A DNA stretch of 64,000 nt from Gordonia terrae (lineage in GTDB: Bacteria; Actinomycetota; Actinomycetes; Mycobacteriales; Mycobacteriaceae), in contig NZ_CP016594.1 of NCBI RefSeq assembly GCF_001698225.1, forward strand, positions 4,278,001 to 4,342,000, given 5' to 3'. Under the pieces are notes generated by a model. The model worked only from the letters and a program-made list of their open reading frames with translations. It had not been told where the DNA came from and searched no databases. Position numbers and translations under genes: made by a program. Shown here in pieces: positions 7,157-29,122 of this stretch (position 1 is the first letter of the stretch; each line of letters begins with the position of its first letter).

Positions 7157-10100
7157 ATGGACGCCGACGCCCGTCAGGCACTCGAGTCCATCCGACTCAA
7201 CTGGGCCGACACCCCTGACGACGTGTGGGGCACCGCCGACCCCTTTCACGTCGGCGGCCTGCACGAGGACACCATCGTCGACATCGTCCGATCCTTCGAC
7301 GACGCCCGGCGCTCACCGTCGGGAAGCCCGATCGGGGTCACCGTGCGCGGACCGGCCGGATCGGGTAAGACGCACCTGCTCGGTCGGGTCCGACATCGGG
7401 TCCAGGAGGAGGGCGGCTACTTCTTTCTCGTCAAGTTGCTCGACGCCACCGACTTCTGGCGTTCGGTTCTCGTCGCGATCATCGATGATCTCGGACGACC
7501 GGCTCCGCGACATCGCTCGCAACTGAACCAGCTCCTCCACCGACTCGCGATCGACGCCGAGGTGTCGGACGACACGCGTGCCGCGGTGACCGGTGGCGCA
7601 CCGCTGCAACCCGCGGCGCTCGACGACTTCATCCACGGCGTCTACACGCGCCACTCCCGGCACCGGCGCCGTTCGCAGCACATCCTGCGTGCACTCGTAC
7701 TGCTCGAGTCCGACGACTTCGCGGCCAAGGACCTCGGCGAGGCGTTCCTGCATCTCGACATCGACGACGCCGACGAGCTCGCCGCGTGGGGGATCCGCAA
7801 CGCCCGACTCGGCTACCAGGAGATCGTGGAGAACATCTCGCGCATCATCGCCTTCGATGATGCCGCGGTGCTCGCCATCGACCAGATCGACACCCTGATC
7901 GAGGCCGGGAAGACCGCCGAACCCGGCGAGGAATCCCAAGTGGAGAAGCTGGCGCACGGTCTCATGTCGGTGCGCGAGACCATGAGCCGAACGACCTGTG
8001 TGGTCTCCTCGATCTCCGCGGCGTGGGACTACCTGTCCGGGCACGTCATGCGATCGGCGGTCGACCGCTTCCGGTTACCACCCACGCTGCAGCGGCCGGC
8101 CAGCGCCGATTTCGGCCGGTTGCTCCTCGCCCGGCGCTTCGCCCCGGGTTTTTCCGGGGTGGGATTCACACCGCCGCACCCTACGTGGCCGGTGTCCGAT
8201 ACCGCGCTGAGGACGGCAACCGACTACACACCACGCGAACTGATGGTGACCGTGGACCGCCAGATCGCCGCACTGCTCCGCAGCGACACCTTTGCCGAGA
8301 TCACCGACCTCACTGGAGCCGCGCAGACGAGTCCCGCGACGACCACCACCACATCCATCTCGGGGGCGGGCCAGACCACGATTCCGGGAATCGACGAATC
8401 CGGTCGCGACACAGCAACTCCCGCGACCGACCACACTCCCTCTCGAACATCGCCGCCGACAGCCGTCTCGTCGGACGATGCGCCATTCACGAAGATCGAT
8501 CAGCGATACGCGGACCTGATCTCGCGCGCCGACCCCCTACCCGCGTTGGTACCCGACACCGAGGACAGGATCGTCCCGTCACTCCTGCACGCGGGACTGT
8601 CGACCTGGATCCAGGCCCTCACGCGCGACGCCGACCTCTGGCAGCTCGACGCTCGGCCGGGCCCGAAAAGCCCGCTGCACGGGCGCATCCGGCAGCTCGT
8701 CGACCCCAACCGGGACATCGAACAGTCCTGGAGCTTCCGCGCGATCGCCGCATCGAACGCGCGGGCCGTCCAGACCCGACTGTCGAGCGCGACCACGACC
8801 TCCGGGTTCACGCTCGGCGACATCGAACGCACCCTGGTGATCCTCCGGCGGGACCCCTGGCCCACCGGCCCCAAGACCCAGCAGATGGTCACCGAACTCC
8901 ACGATCGTGGGGGCCGGGTCGTGGCCTGGACCGAACACGACATCAAACGGCTCAGTGCGTTGGCCACGCTGCGCGCCGAACGGCCATCGCATCTCCGCGA
9001 GTGGATCTCCGCCCGCAACCCGGCCGCCGAGATCGAATTCATCGCCGACATCCTGGGCCCCGCACTCGAGGCGCCTGCGGCCCGTGTGGACACACCGGTG
9101 GCCCCGGCGTCACAGACGGACACGACGTCAGGACGACGCGAGCCGGGCACCGCGGGCCACACCTCGACCCCGCCGACACCCCGCGAACCGGAGGCCGGGA
9201 ACCCCCGGTCCACCGACCCGCAGTCCTCCGACCGCCAGTCCCCCGACCTACCGTCGCGGTCGGAGTCGCCGGGTTCGGACGTCGGCGGATCACGCTCGCG
9301 GACAACCGCGTCCGTCGTCGACCAGTCGATCACACTCGGGCGAAGTGTCGCCACCGGCGAGGGGGTGACGGTCTCACTGCTCGCCCTGCGCAAGCACGTG
9401 GCGCTGTTCGCCGGATCCGGTTCGGGTAAGACGGTGCTCATCCGACGCATCGTCGAAGAGGCTGCGTTGCGGGGAGTGTCATCGATCATCCTGGATGTGA
9501 ACAACGACCTCGCCCGCCTGGGGACACCGTGGCCGGACGACGACCCGCGCCCGTGGACACCCGCCGACCGCGAACTCGCCAAGCGCTACCTCCACGACAC
9601 CGAGGTCGCCGTTTTCACCCCGGGCCGGGCATCGGGACGTCCACTGAGTTTCCAACCGCTACCGGACTTCAGCACGGTCGCCGGCAACCCCGACGAGTTC
9701 CGCGCCGCGGTCGACTCCGCCGTCGGCGCGCTGATCCCGCATGCCCGGGCGATCGGCACCAGCGCGAAGGCCTACCGGCAGCAAGCAGTCCTGCAGCAGT
9801 CCATGGAGGCCTTCGGACGCCGCGGCGGCGGAACCCTGCAGGCCTACGTCGGATTGCTGACCGAGTTGCCGGACGACGCGAGCACCCTCGCCGACGCTCC
9901 CAAGCTCGCCGCCGAACTCGCCGAGAACCTCAAGGCCTCCATGGCGATCGATCCCGTCTTCGGGGGTGACGCCGCCCCGGCCGACCCCGGGTTCCTCCTC
10001 ACCCCGGGTCCCGGCTTCCGGGCCCGGGTGTCGGTCATCAATCTCGCCGGCCTGGGCACCGACGACCGGCGGGCGAGTTTCGTGAACCAGCTCCAGATGG

Positions 10101-10567
10101 CACTGTTCGCCTGGATCAAGAAGAACCCCGCCGTGGATCGACCACTCGGCGGCCTGCTCGTGATGGACGAGGCGCAGAACTTCGCCCCGTCCGTCCGGAT
10201 GACCGCGGCGTCGAAGAGCACCAGTGCACTGGCGTCGCAGGCTCGCAAGTACGGGCTCGGTCTGATCTTCGCGACCCAGTCGCCGACCGGTATCGACAAC
10301 AAGATCTCGGCCAACTCCTCGACCCAGATCTTCGGGCTTCTCAATCATCCGACACAGATCGACCGCGCCAAGGAACTCGCCGCCAACAAGGGCAGCAGGG
10401 TGCCCGACATCGGCAAGCTACCGGCGGGAACGTTCTACATCGCGAGCGAGGGCGGGCGGTTCGCGAAAGCGGCGACCCCGCTGTGCCTGACATATCACCC
10501 GTCGAGTCCCCCGACCGAGGACGAGGTGGTCGAACTCGCCCGCTCGACGGCACCGCGCGGACAGTGA
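7157..10567 (+). CDS. Dual P-loop NTPase: AAA/ORC-like plus HerA/FtsK-like domain
   Basis: An 1136-residue protein with two separate ATPase domains. Domain 1 (about 1-375) has Walker A GPAGSGKT at 65-72 and Walker B VLAIDQIDTL at about 238-247, like the AAA/ORC-type ATPases of DNA-handling systems. A Ser/Thr/Pro-rich linker follows (390-440). A middle region (about 445-637) matches no family I can name. It contains RTLVILRRDPWPTGPKTQQM and VVAWTEHDIKRL, a Rossmann-like strand-helix pattern. A second disordered linker (640-715) leads to domain 2 (about 720-1130), with GSGSGKT at 753-759, LVMDEAQNF at 1001-1009 and the sensor segment FATQSP at 1038-1043. This pattern is that of HerA/FtsK/VirB4 motors that pump DNA. 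Positioned behind a nuclease gene, a DNA-processing or defence role is likely but unproven. Confidence 0.8.
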   Translation: MDADARQALESIRLNWADTPDDVWGTADPFHVGGLHEDTIVDIVRSFDDARRSPSGSPIGVTVRGPAGSGKTHLLGRVRHRVQEEGGYFFLVKLLDATDFWRSVLVAIIDDLGRPAPRHRSQLNQLLHRLAIDAEVSDDTRAAVTGGAPLQPAALDDFIHGVYTRHSRHRRRSQHILRALVLLESDDFAAKDLGEAFLHLDIDDADELAAWGIRNARLGYQEIVENISRIIAFDDAAVLAIDQIDTLIEAGKTAEPGEESQVEKLAHGLMSVRETMSRTTCVVSSISAAWDYLSGHVMRSAVDRFRLPPTLQRPASADFGRLLLARRFAPGFSGVGFTPPHPTWPVSDTALRTATDYTPRELMVTVDRQIAALLRSDTFAEITDLTGAAQTSPATTTTTSISGAGQTTIPGIDESGRDTATPATDHTPSRTSPPTAVSSDDAPFTKIDQRYADLISRADPLPALVPDTEDRIVPSLLHAGLSTWIQALTRDADLWQLDARPGPKSPLHGRIRQLVDPNRDIEQSWSFRAIAASNARAVQTRLSSATTTSGFTLGDIERTLVILRRDPWPTGPKTQQMVTELHDRGGRVVAWTEHDIKRLSALATLRAERPSHLREWISARNPAAEIEFIADILGPALEAPAARVDTPVAPASQTDTTSGRREPGTAGHTSTPPTPREPEAGNPRSTDPQSSDRQSPDLPSRSESPGSDVGGSRSRTTASVVDQSITLGRSVATGEGVTVSLLALRKHVALFAGSGSGKTVLIRRIVEEAALRGVSSIILDVNNDLARLGTPWPDDDPRPWTPADRELAKRYLHDTEVAVFTPGRASGRPLSFQPLPDFSTVAGNPDEFRAAVDSAVGALIPHARAIGTSAKAYRQQAVLQQSMEAFGRRGGGTLQAYVGLLTELPDDASTLADAPKLAAELAENLKASMAIDPVFGGDAAPADPGFLLTPGPGFRARVSVINLAGLGTDDRRASFVNQLQMALFAWIKKNPAVDRPLGGLLVMDEAQNFAPSVRMTAASKSTSALASQARKYGLGLIFATQSPTGIDNKISANSSTQIFGLLNHPTQIDRAKELAANKGSRVPDIGKLPAGTFYIASEGGRFAKAATPLCLTYHPSSPPTEDEVVELARSTAPRGQ

Positions 10568-10613
10568 TGGGGATACCCGACTCCGCCGACGGTCGGCCGC
10601 GCCGATTGGCACA

Positions 10614-12038
10614 ATGGACTCCGTGCTCACGCTGACCGCCGGAGAGAACCGACCACTGCCCTCGTCGGCCGTGACCGTCTCGGTGCGCTCGGCGTCGCCG
10701 GTGAACACCTCGGCGATCCTCCTCACCGACGCGGGCCGGGTCCGCTTCGATGCCGATCTCATCTTCTACAACCAGCCCGCCGGCCCCGGCGTCGGCTACC
10801 GCTCCGACGGATCCGCCGACATCATCTCCATCGACACCGCCGCCCTACCCCGCGACATCGTGACGGTGGTGGTCGCGGCGAGTCTCGACGGGACCGGACC
10901 CGCGAGCTTCGCCACCGCGGGTGCGCTCACCGCCACGGTGACCGGCGGCGGCGCCGAGCTCACCTTCAGCCCCGCGGGCCTCACCAGCGAAGCCGCCGTC
11001 GTCTGCCTGGAGATCTACCGGCGCAACGACGTGTGGAAGGTCCGTGCCGTCGGACAGGGATACGACGCGGGTCTCGCGGGCCTGGCGACCGCCTTCGGCA
11101 TCGAGGTCGACGAGGAGGAGCCCGCACCGCCGTCACCACCCGGACACTCTCCGCGGGTGACCGATCCGCAGCCCTGGCCACCGGCGGCCACACCACCGCC
11201 GGCAGCACCATCAGCGTCGTCGCCTGGAGCTCAAGCGTCGCAATCGAATACACCCCCACCGAGGCCTCCGGTCACCGCCCAACCACAGGGAGTTCCCATG
11301 CACAGCGATCTGTTCGCGCCGTCCCACGCCGAGGTCACCGGGCAGGGCATCCAGAAGCAGGGCAGCAAGATGTGCCGCGTGGGGCTCGCCGGCGAGGTGA
11401 TGGCCCGCAGCGGCTCGATGGTCGCGTACCAGGGCAATCTGAAATTCGAGGCGCTCGGCTCCGGAGGGCTCGGCCGGATGATGCGTCAGGCGATGACCGG
11501 CGAGGGCGTCCCGCTGATGAAGGTCACCGGGCAGGGCGACCTGTTCCTCGCCGATGCTGCGTCGGACGTGCACCTCATCGATCTCGACGGGTCCGACGGC
11601 CTCACCATCAACGGCGCCAACGTACTCGCCTTCGACTCGTCACTCTCCTACGACATCGCCCGCGTGCAGGGTGCCGGCGCGATGAGCAACGCCGGCATGT
11701 TCAACTGCGTCTTCACCGGCCGCGGGCGGATCGCCATCACCACCGACGGCACGCCGGTCGTCCTCAACGTCGACGCCGCGACCTACGCCGACCCCCAGGC
11801 CGCGGTCGCGTGGTCGTCGAGCCTGCGCACCTCGGTGAAGTCGAACGACTCGTTCAACCTCGGCACCCTCATGGGACGCAGCACCGGCGAGCGGTTCACC
11901 CTCGAGTTCTCCGGTCGGGGTTTCGTCGTCGTCCAGCCGTCGGAACTCCCGCCCGGCGGGTTCGTCGGCGGCACCGGCGGCGGGAGCGCGGCCGGCTCCG
12001 GCGCCGGCGGCATGCTGGGCGGCATCCTCGGCCGCTGA
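10614..12038 (+). CDS. TerD-AIM24 domain fusion protein
   Basis: A 474-residue two-domain protein. Residues 1-166 resemble TerD, the calcium-binding stress protein of tellurium-resistance loci: LTLTAGENRPLP at the start, then SAILLTDAGRVRFDADLIFYN and GYDAGLAGLATAFGIEVDEE at the end. Several acidic calcium ligands of classical TerD are missing (SPVNTSAILL where DLDASA is usual), so metal binding may be weak. A Pro/Ala-rich linker (167-228) joins an AIM24-like beta-helical domain (about 229-440; VTGQGIQKQGSKMCRVGL, AYQGNLKFEALGSGGL) and a Gly-rich tail. It starts 46 bases after the dual ATPase and has no obvious ribosome site, so it may be leaderless or coupled. Ter proteins have been linked to DNA-processing modules by comparative genomics, which fits this location. 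Confidence 0.8.
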   Translation: MDSVLTLTAGENRPLPSSAVTVSVRSASPVNTSAILLTDAGRVRFDADLIFYNQPAGPGVGYRSDGSADIISIDTAALPRDIVTVVVAASLDGTGPASFATAGALTATVTGGGAELTFSPAGLTSEAAVVCLEIYRRNDVWKVRAVGQGYDAGLAGLATAFGIEVDEEEPAPPSPPGHSPRVTDPQPWPPAATPPPAAPSASSPGAQASQSNTPPPRPPVTAQPQGVPMHSDLFAPSHAEVTGQGIQKQGSKMCRVGLAGEVMARSGSMVAYQGNLKFEALGSGGLGRMMRQAMTGEGVPLMKVTGQGDLFLADAASDVHLIDLDGSDGLTINGANVLAFDSSLSYDIARVQGAGAMSNAGMFNCVFTGRGRIAITTDGTPVVLNVDAATYADPQAAVAWSSSLRTSVKSNDSFNLGTLMGRSTGERFTLEFSGRGFVVVQPSELPPGGFVGGTGGGSAAGSGAGGMLGGILGR

Positions 12039-12120
12039 CGAAGCGGAACTCGGCACGTCTCCCGAGTTTGCCGGTGCCGCCTGCTCTACTACGCTCCACC
12101 GTCGAACACCAGGAGCGAGC

Positions 12121-12384
12121 ATGGCCCACCCCTTCTCCGATCTGCGGGGTCTGCCCCGCCGGCACCCCGACCCGCTGATACGCGAGACGCTCGACCGCAT
12201 CCGGCGCTGCGGTTGGGCGGAATCCTCGGGCGCGGGCCGATCAGGATCTGGTGGCGAAAACCGCTGTCAGAAGCCATCTTTCGCTCCGAAGTCCGGGCGA
12301 CGGGTATCGTCGACGCCATGCCTGAAGCATCAGCGACCGTCCTCGTCCAGCAGCCCGTCGACACCGTGTGGGAGTACAGCCTGA
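12121..12384 (+). CDS. Short ORF of doubtful status behind a good ribosome site
   Basis: An 87-codon frame starts at ATG 6 bases after AGGAG (12111-12115), so initiation is plausible. The first 32 residues (MAHPFSDLRGLPRRHPDPLI and on to RRCGW) look protein-like. The remainder is Ser/Pro/Cys-rich and overlaps the SRPBCC gene in another frame, which suggests the true gene was truncated or frameshifted near 12220. I recognise no family. It could be a decayed remnant or a leader peptide. The 12039-12317 gap holds nothing else I can name. Confidence 0.25.
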   Translation: MAHPFSDLRGLPRRHPDPLIRETLDRIRRCGWAESSGAGRSGSGGENRCQKPSFAPKSGRRVSSTPCLKHQRPSSSSSPSTPCGSTA

Positions 12385-12770
12385 TCCCCGACCACGTCGC
12401 AGCGCTGACTCCCGGCGTCGTCCGCGTCGAGCGGGTCACCGACGGGCCGGTCTCGGTGGGCACCGTCTGGCGGGGCCAGATGAAGGGCCTGGGCCGGGCG
12501 GTCGACTGGACCGGCGAGTTCACCAGGGTCGACGCACACACGGCCACCGAGTTCACCTCGACCGAGTCGCCGCTCGAGTTCGCCATCTCCGCGACCTTCG
12601 CGGAGGTTCGCCGCGGGGTCGAACTCACCTACCGCATCCGCAACGCGGGGATGGGCGGTGCGGTCGGCAAGGTCGCCGATGCGCTGGCGATCCGGGCCTA
12701 CCAGCGATCACTCGCCGCCAACGCGAAGAAGCTGCCGCGCCTCGTCGAGGACTGGGCCGCCACCCGCTGA
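12318..12770 (+). CDS. SRPBCC (START/Bet v1-like) family protein
   Basis: A 150-residue protein of the polyketide-cyclase/SRPBCC superfamily. It opens with the standard pattern ASATVLVQQPVDTVWEYSLI (strand, then helix with PxxxVW), followed by alternating strands (VRVERVTDGPVSVGTVWRGQ, TATEFTSTESPLEF) and the long C-terminal helix (YQRSLAANAKKLPRLVED). These small cup-shaped proteins bind hydrophobic ligands, and many act as lipid carriers or toxin-like partners; the exact role cannot be read here. It starts at ATG 12318; longer in-frame versions begin inside the preceding doubtful ORF. It converges on rpsN, and a two-tier hairpin lies between the two genes. Confidence 0.8.
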   Translation: MPEASATVLVQQPVDTVWEYSLIPDHVAALTPGVVRVERVTDGPVSVGTVWRGQMKGLGRAVDWTGEFTRVDAHTATEFTSTESPLEFAISATFAEVRRGVELTYRIRNAGMGGAVGKVADALAIRAYQRSLAANAKKLPRLVEDWAATR

Positions 12771-12772
12771 CG

Positions 12773-12811
12773 ACAGCGGCCCCACCTCGCGAGGCGAGGC
12801 GGGGCCGCTGT
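12773..12811. terminator. Bidirectional terminator hairpin
   Basis: ACAGCGGCCCC pairs exactly with GGGGCCGCTGT, and inside it CCTCGC pairs with GCGAGG around a GAG loop, with one mismatched position between the two stems. It lies between the convergent SRPBCC and rpsN genes and would stop both. Confidence 0.75.
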
Positions 12812-12873
12812 GGCAATCGGTGGCGAGGATGCGCTACGAGCGCATCGTCGCTACGAAATCCGAGGGGTGAAAG

Positions 12874-13059
12874 TCACCAGCTGGACTTCTGCACACCCGG
12901 CAGCTCGCCGGCGTGTGCCATGTCGCGCAGGCAGATTCGGCACAGGCCGAACTTGCGGAACACCGAGTGCGGGCGACCGCACTTGTTGCACCGGGTGTAG
13001 GCCCGCACGGCGAACTTGGGCTTCTTGTTGGCCTTGTTGACCAGAGCCTTCTTTGCCAT
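12874..13059 (-). CDS. rpsZ: 30S ribosomal protein S14 type Z (zinc form)
   Basis: A 61-residue protein, the length of the short zinc-binding S14. The four zinc ligands are Cys24 and Cys27 (CNKCGRPH) and Cys40 and Cys43 (CRICLRD). It begins [16 protein letters not shown] and ends GVQKSSW, almost diagnostic of actinobacterial S14. S14 helps assemble the head of the 30S subunit. It starts 1 base after the rplE stop and ends the cluster here; in the usual spc operon rpsH follows, but here a terminator hairpin and the convergent SRPBCC gene come next. Some actinobacteria also carry a zinc-free S14 copy; none is in the window. Confidence 0.98.
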   Translation of the reverse strand: MAKKALVNKANKKPKFAVRAYTRCNKCGRPHSVFRKFGLCRICLRDMAHAGELPGVQKSSW

Positions 13060-13060
13060 G

Positions 13061-13672
13061 TCAGTTGTCCTTAACGTTGTTGTCCTTGAACGGGAAGCCC
13101 AGGGCACGCAGCAGCGCCCGGCCTTCGTCGTCCGTGGTGGCCGACGTCACGACGGTGATGTCCATACCGCGGGGCCGGTCGATGTTGTCGATGTTGATCT
13201 CGTGGAACATCGACTGCTCGTTCAGGCCGAACGTGTAGTTGCCGTTGCCGTCGAACTGACGGTCCGACAGGCCGCGGAAGTCGCGGATACGCGGGAGGGC
13301 GATGGACACGAGGCGGTCCAGGAACTCCCACATGCGGTCGCCACGGAGGGTGACGCGCGCGCCGATCGGCATGCCCTCGCGCAGCTTGAACTGTGCGATG
13401 GACTTGCGAGCGCGACGGATCTCCGGCTTCTGGCCGGTGATCTTGGCCAGATCCTCGACGGCGCCGTTGATCAGCTTCGCGTCACGGGCGGCGTCGCCGA
13501 CACCCATGTTCACGACGACCTTCACGACGCCCGGGATCAGCATCACGTTGGGGTATTCGAACTCTTTGTTCAGCGTGTCCTTGATCTCCTCGCGGTAGCG
13601 AGTCTTCAGGCGCGGCTGGATCTTGTCGGCGGAGCTTGCGGAGCCGCCGTTCACAGTTTCAGTAGAGGTCAT
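13061..13672 (-). CDS. rplE: 50S ribosomal protein L5
   Basis: A 203-residue L5, slightly long because of a Ser/Thr-rich N-terminal extension ([20 protein letters not shown]). The conserved core is clear: [57 protein letters not shown] and [21 protein letters not shown]5 holds 5S rRNA in the central protuberance of the large subunit and contacts P-site tRNA. One base separates it from rplX upstream and rpsN downstream, so it is part of a single leftward transcript with them. Confidence 0.99.
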   Translation of the reverse strand: MTSTETVNGGSASSADKIQPRLKTRYREEIKDTLNKEFEYPNVMLIPGVVKVVVNMGVGDAARDAKLINGAVEDLAKITGQKPEIRRARKSIAQFKLREGMPIGARVTLRGDRMWEFLDRLVSIALPRIRDFRGLSDRQFDGNGNYTFGLNEQSMFHEINIDNIDRPRGMDITVVTSATTDDEGRALLRALGFPFKDNNVKDN

Positions 13673-13673
13673 G

Positions 13674-13991
13674 TCAGATGTCCTTCCCGCTCTTGCGCGA
13701 GATCCGGACCTTCTTGCCCGATTCCTCGTCGACGCGGTAGCCGACGCGGGTCGGGTTGCCGTCGGAATCCACGACCATCACGTTCGAGACGTGGATCGAG
13801 GCTTCCTGGGTCACGATGCCGCCGGAGGAGGCACCGCGCTCGTTGGCCGACGCGGCGGTGTGCTTCTTGATTCGGTTGACGCCCTCGACGAGAACTCGCT
13901 GCGTCTTCGGGAAGGCCTGGATGACCTTGCCCTTGGCGCCCTTGTCCTTGCCCGAGATGACGATCACGGTGTCACCCTTGTGGACCTTCAT
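13674..13991 (-). CDS. rplX: 50S ribosomal protein L24
   Basis: A 105-residue L24 with the KOW motif at its N-terminus ([20 protein letters not shown]) and the typical continuation [21 protein letters not shown]24 starts large-subunit assembly by binding the 5' part of 23S rRNA. It lies between rplN and rplE with 1-base gaps, the standard spc order, and starts at ATG. Confidence 0.99.
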   Translation of the reverse strand: MKVHKGDTVIVISGKDKGAKGKVIQAFPKTQRVLVEGVNRIKKHTAASANERGASSGGIVTQEASIHVSNVMVVDSDGNPTRVGYRVDEESGKKVRISRKSGKDI

Positions 13992-13992
13992 G

Positions 13993-14361
13993 TCAGATCA
14001 CCTCCGGTGCCAGCGACACGATCTTCATGAACTTCTTCTCGCGCAGCTCGCGGCCGACCGGGCCGAAGATGCGGGTACCGCGGGGGTCGCTCTCACCCTT
14101 GAGGATGACGGCGGCGTTCTCGTCGAAGCGGATGTAGCTTCCGTCCGCACGACGGCGCTCCTTGGTGGTGCGCACGATGACGGCCTTGACGACCTCGCCC
14201 TTCTTGACGTTGCCGCCCGGGATGGCGTCCTTGACAGTGGCGACGATGACGTCGCCAATGCCGGCGTAGCGCCGCGAGGAACCGCCGAGCACGCGGATGC
14301 ACAAGATCTCCTTGGCACCGGTGTTGTCGGCGACTCGCAGGCGGGATTCCTGCTGAATCAC
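13993..14361 (-). CDS. rplN: 50S ribosomal protein L14
   Basis: A 122-residue L14 of normal length, starting at GTG ([20 protein letters not shown]). Other family segments are [20 protein letters not shown] and [21 protein letters not shown]14 lies at the subunit interface and binds L19 and translation factors. It is the first gene of this four-gene ribosomal block. Upstream there is no rpsQ/rpmC, as would be expected in an intact S10-spc arrangement, but a 602-base gap and a divergent peptide synthetase; the promoter for the block must lie in that gap. Confidence 0.99.
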   Translation of the reverse strand: MIQQESRLRVADNTGAKEILCIRVLGGSSRRYAGIGDVIVATVKDAIPGGNVKKGEVVKAVIVRTTKERRRADGSYIRFDENAAVILKGESDPRGTRIFGPVGRELREKKFMKIVSLAPEVI

Positions 14362-14963
14362 TCGTTAGTCTCCTTGACCTGGCTTCTTATGTACGGCGGA
14401 TTTCCGACCCGACGCACACGGTCCGTTGCCACCGAACACACGCCTGCCTGGGGTTTTGGCCAGGCTGTGACACCTGAGCGGTCCGCCCCAGTGGGTTCGT
14501 GAGCCGATTCGCGACACAACAGTGCCGCAGGCAACCCCACAAGTGTAGGGGAATGCCCAGGTCCGGGCCAAATCGGTGCCGCCGTCATCGGCCGCGGGTT
14601 TCGGATGGCACCGGGCCGGGAAACTTTTTTTTCGCATCGACCCATCTGGGGTGTACCGCCACGCGAAGCACCCATGAGACGAGATCGACCAGATTACAAG
14701 CCCGCCCGGCGAGCCACGAGAGCGCGTCGGGAGGGAGCGAAACACGGGGGGCGTGTCAGCACCGGGGGAAATCTCGGCTGCCGATCGTGAGCCGAACGAT
14801 CACCATGCCTCCCGGCTCCGCAGCTCAGTCCGACAACCGCGGGCCTGACGGCAAGTCCTCGACTCCGGGCCACCCGCCCCGAGTTCGTGGACCGGAGTTC
14901 GAATCCCCACGCTCGATCCGGGTTCGACGCTGCCGTGCGGGCGCACTCACAGGGGAGGCACGC
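14362..14963. promoter_or_regulatory. 602-base divergent promoter region, rplN / NRPS1
   Basis: No convincing gene is present. The region must hold a leftward promoter for the ribosomal block and a rightward promoter for the 17-kb NRPS operon. I see no clear iron-box (IdeR/DmdR type) sequence. A short stretch at 14897-14910 resembles a tRNA T-loop but has no tRNA around it. Confidence 0.4.
14951..14958 (+). promoter_or_regulatory. Ribosome binding site for NRPS1
   Basis: AGGGGAGG lies 5 bases before GTG 14964. It decides this start over earlier in-frame codons, whose translation (Arg/Gly/Pro-rich) does not look like protein. Confidence 0.8.
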
Positions 14964-28864
<13,901 letters not shown>

Positions 28865-28868
<4 letters not shown>

Positions 28869-29122
28869 CGAACCCGTTCGACGACACCGAGGGGACCTTC
28901 CGCGTCCTCGTCAACCACGAGAACCAGCATTCCCTCTGGCCGGACTTCGCTCCCGTCCCGGACGGCTGGCGCGTGGTGTTCGGCCCGTCGGGTCACGACG
29001 AGTGCCTCGAATACGTCGAGGAGAACTGGCGGGACATGCGCCCGGCCAGTCTGATCCGCGCCATGGAACGTTCGCAGGACAGTGAAAGGGAGGTCACACA
29101 TGGGGCGGCACAGTATGGCTGA
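28865..29122 (+). CDS. MbtH-like protein, partner of NRPS1
   Basis: An 85-residue MbtH family protein: [20 protein letters not shown], then [20 protein letters not shown] and [14 protein letters not shown] carry the invariant tryptophans and the family NxExQxSLWP pattern. These small proteins bind adenylation domains and raise their solubility or activity. Its ATG overlaps the synthetase stop (ATGA at 28865-28868) behind AGGAGGAGG, a clear translational coupling with NRPS1. The C-terminal tail runs about 10 residues past the usual end and overlaps the start of the ABC gene by 23 bases. Confidence in the family is very high; that it serves NRPS1 is inferred from coupling. Confidence 0.97.

Noticed and set aside
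14897..14910. tRNA T-loop-like string (GTTCGAATCCCCAC)
   Set aside because: The flanking bases do not form a T-stem, and no anticodon or acceptor arm lies upstream. It could be a remnant of an integration site but there is no second copy or integrase in the window.
14499..14963. Longer N-terminus for NRPS1
   Set aside because: The in-frame extension is Arg/Pro/Gly-rich without domain features, while GTG 14964 has a strong AGGGGAGG site and starts right before the C domain.
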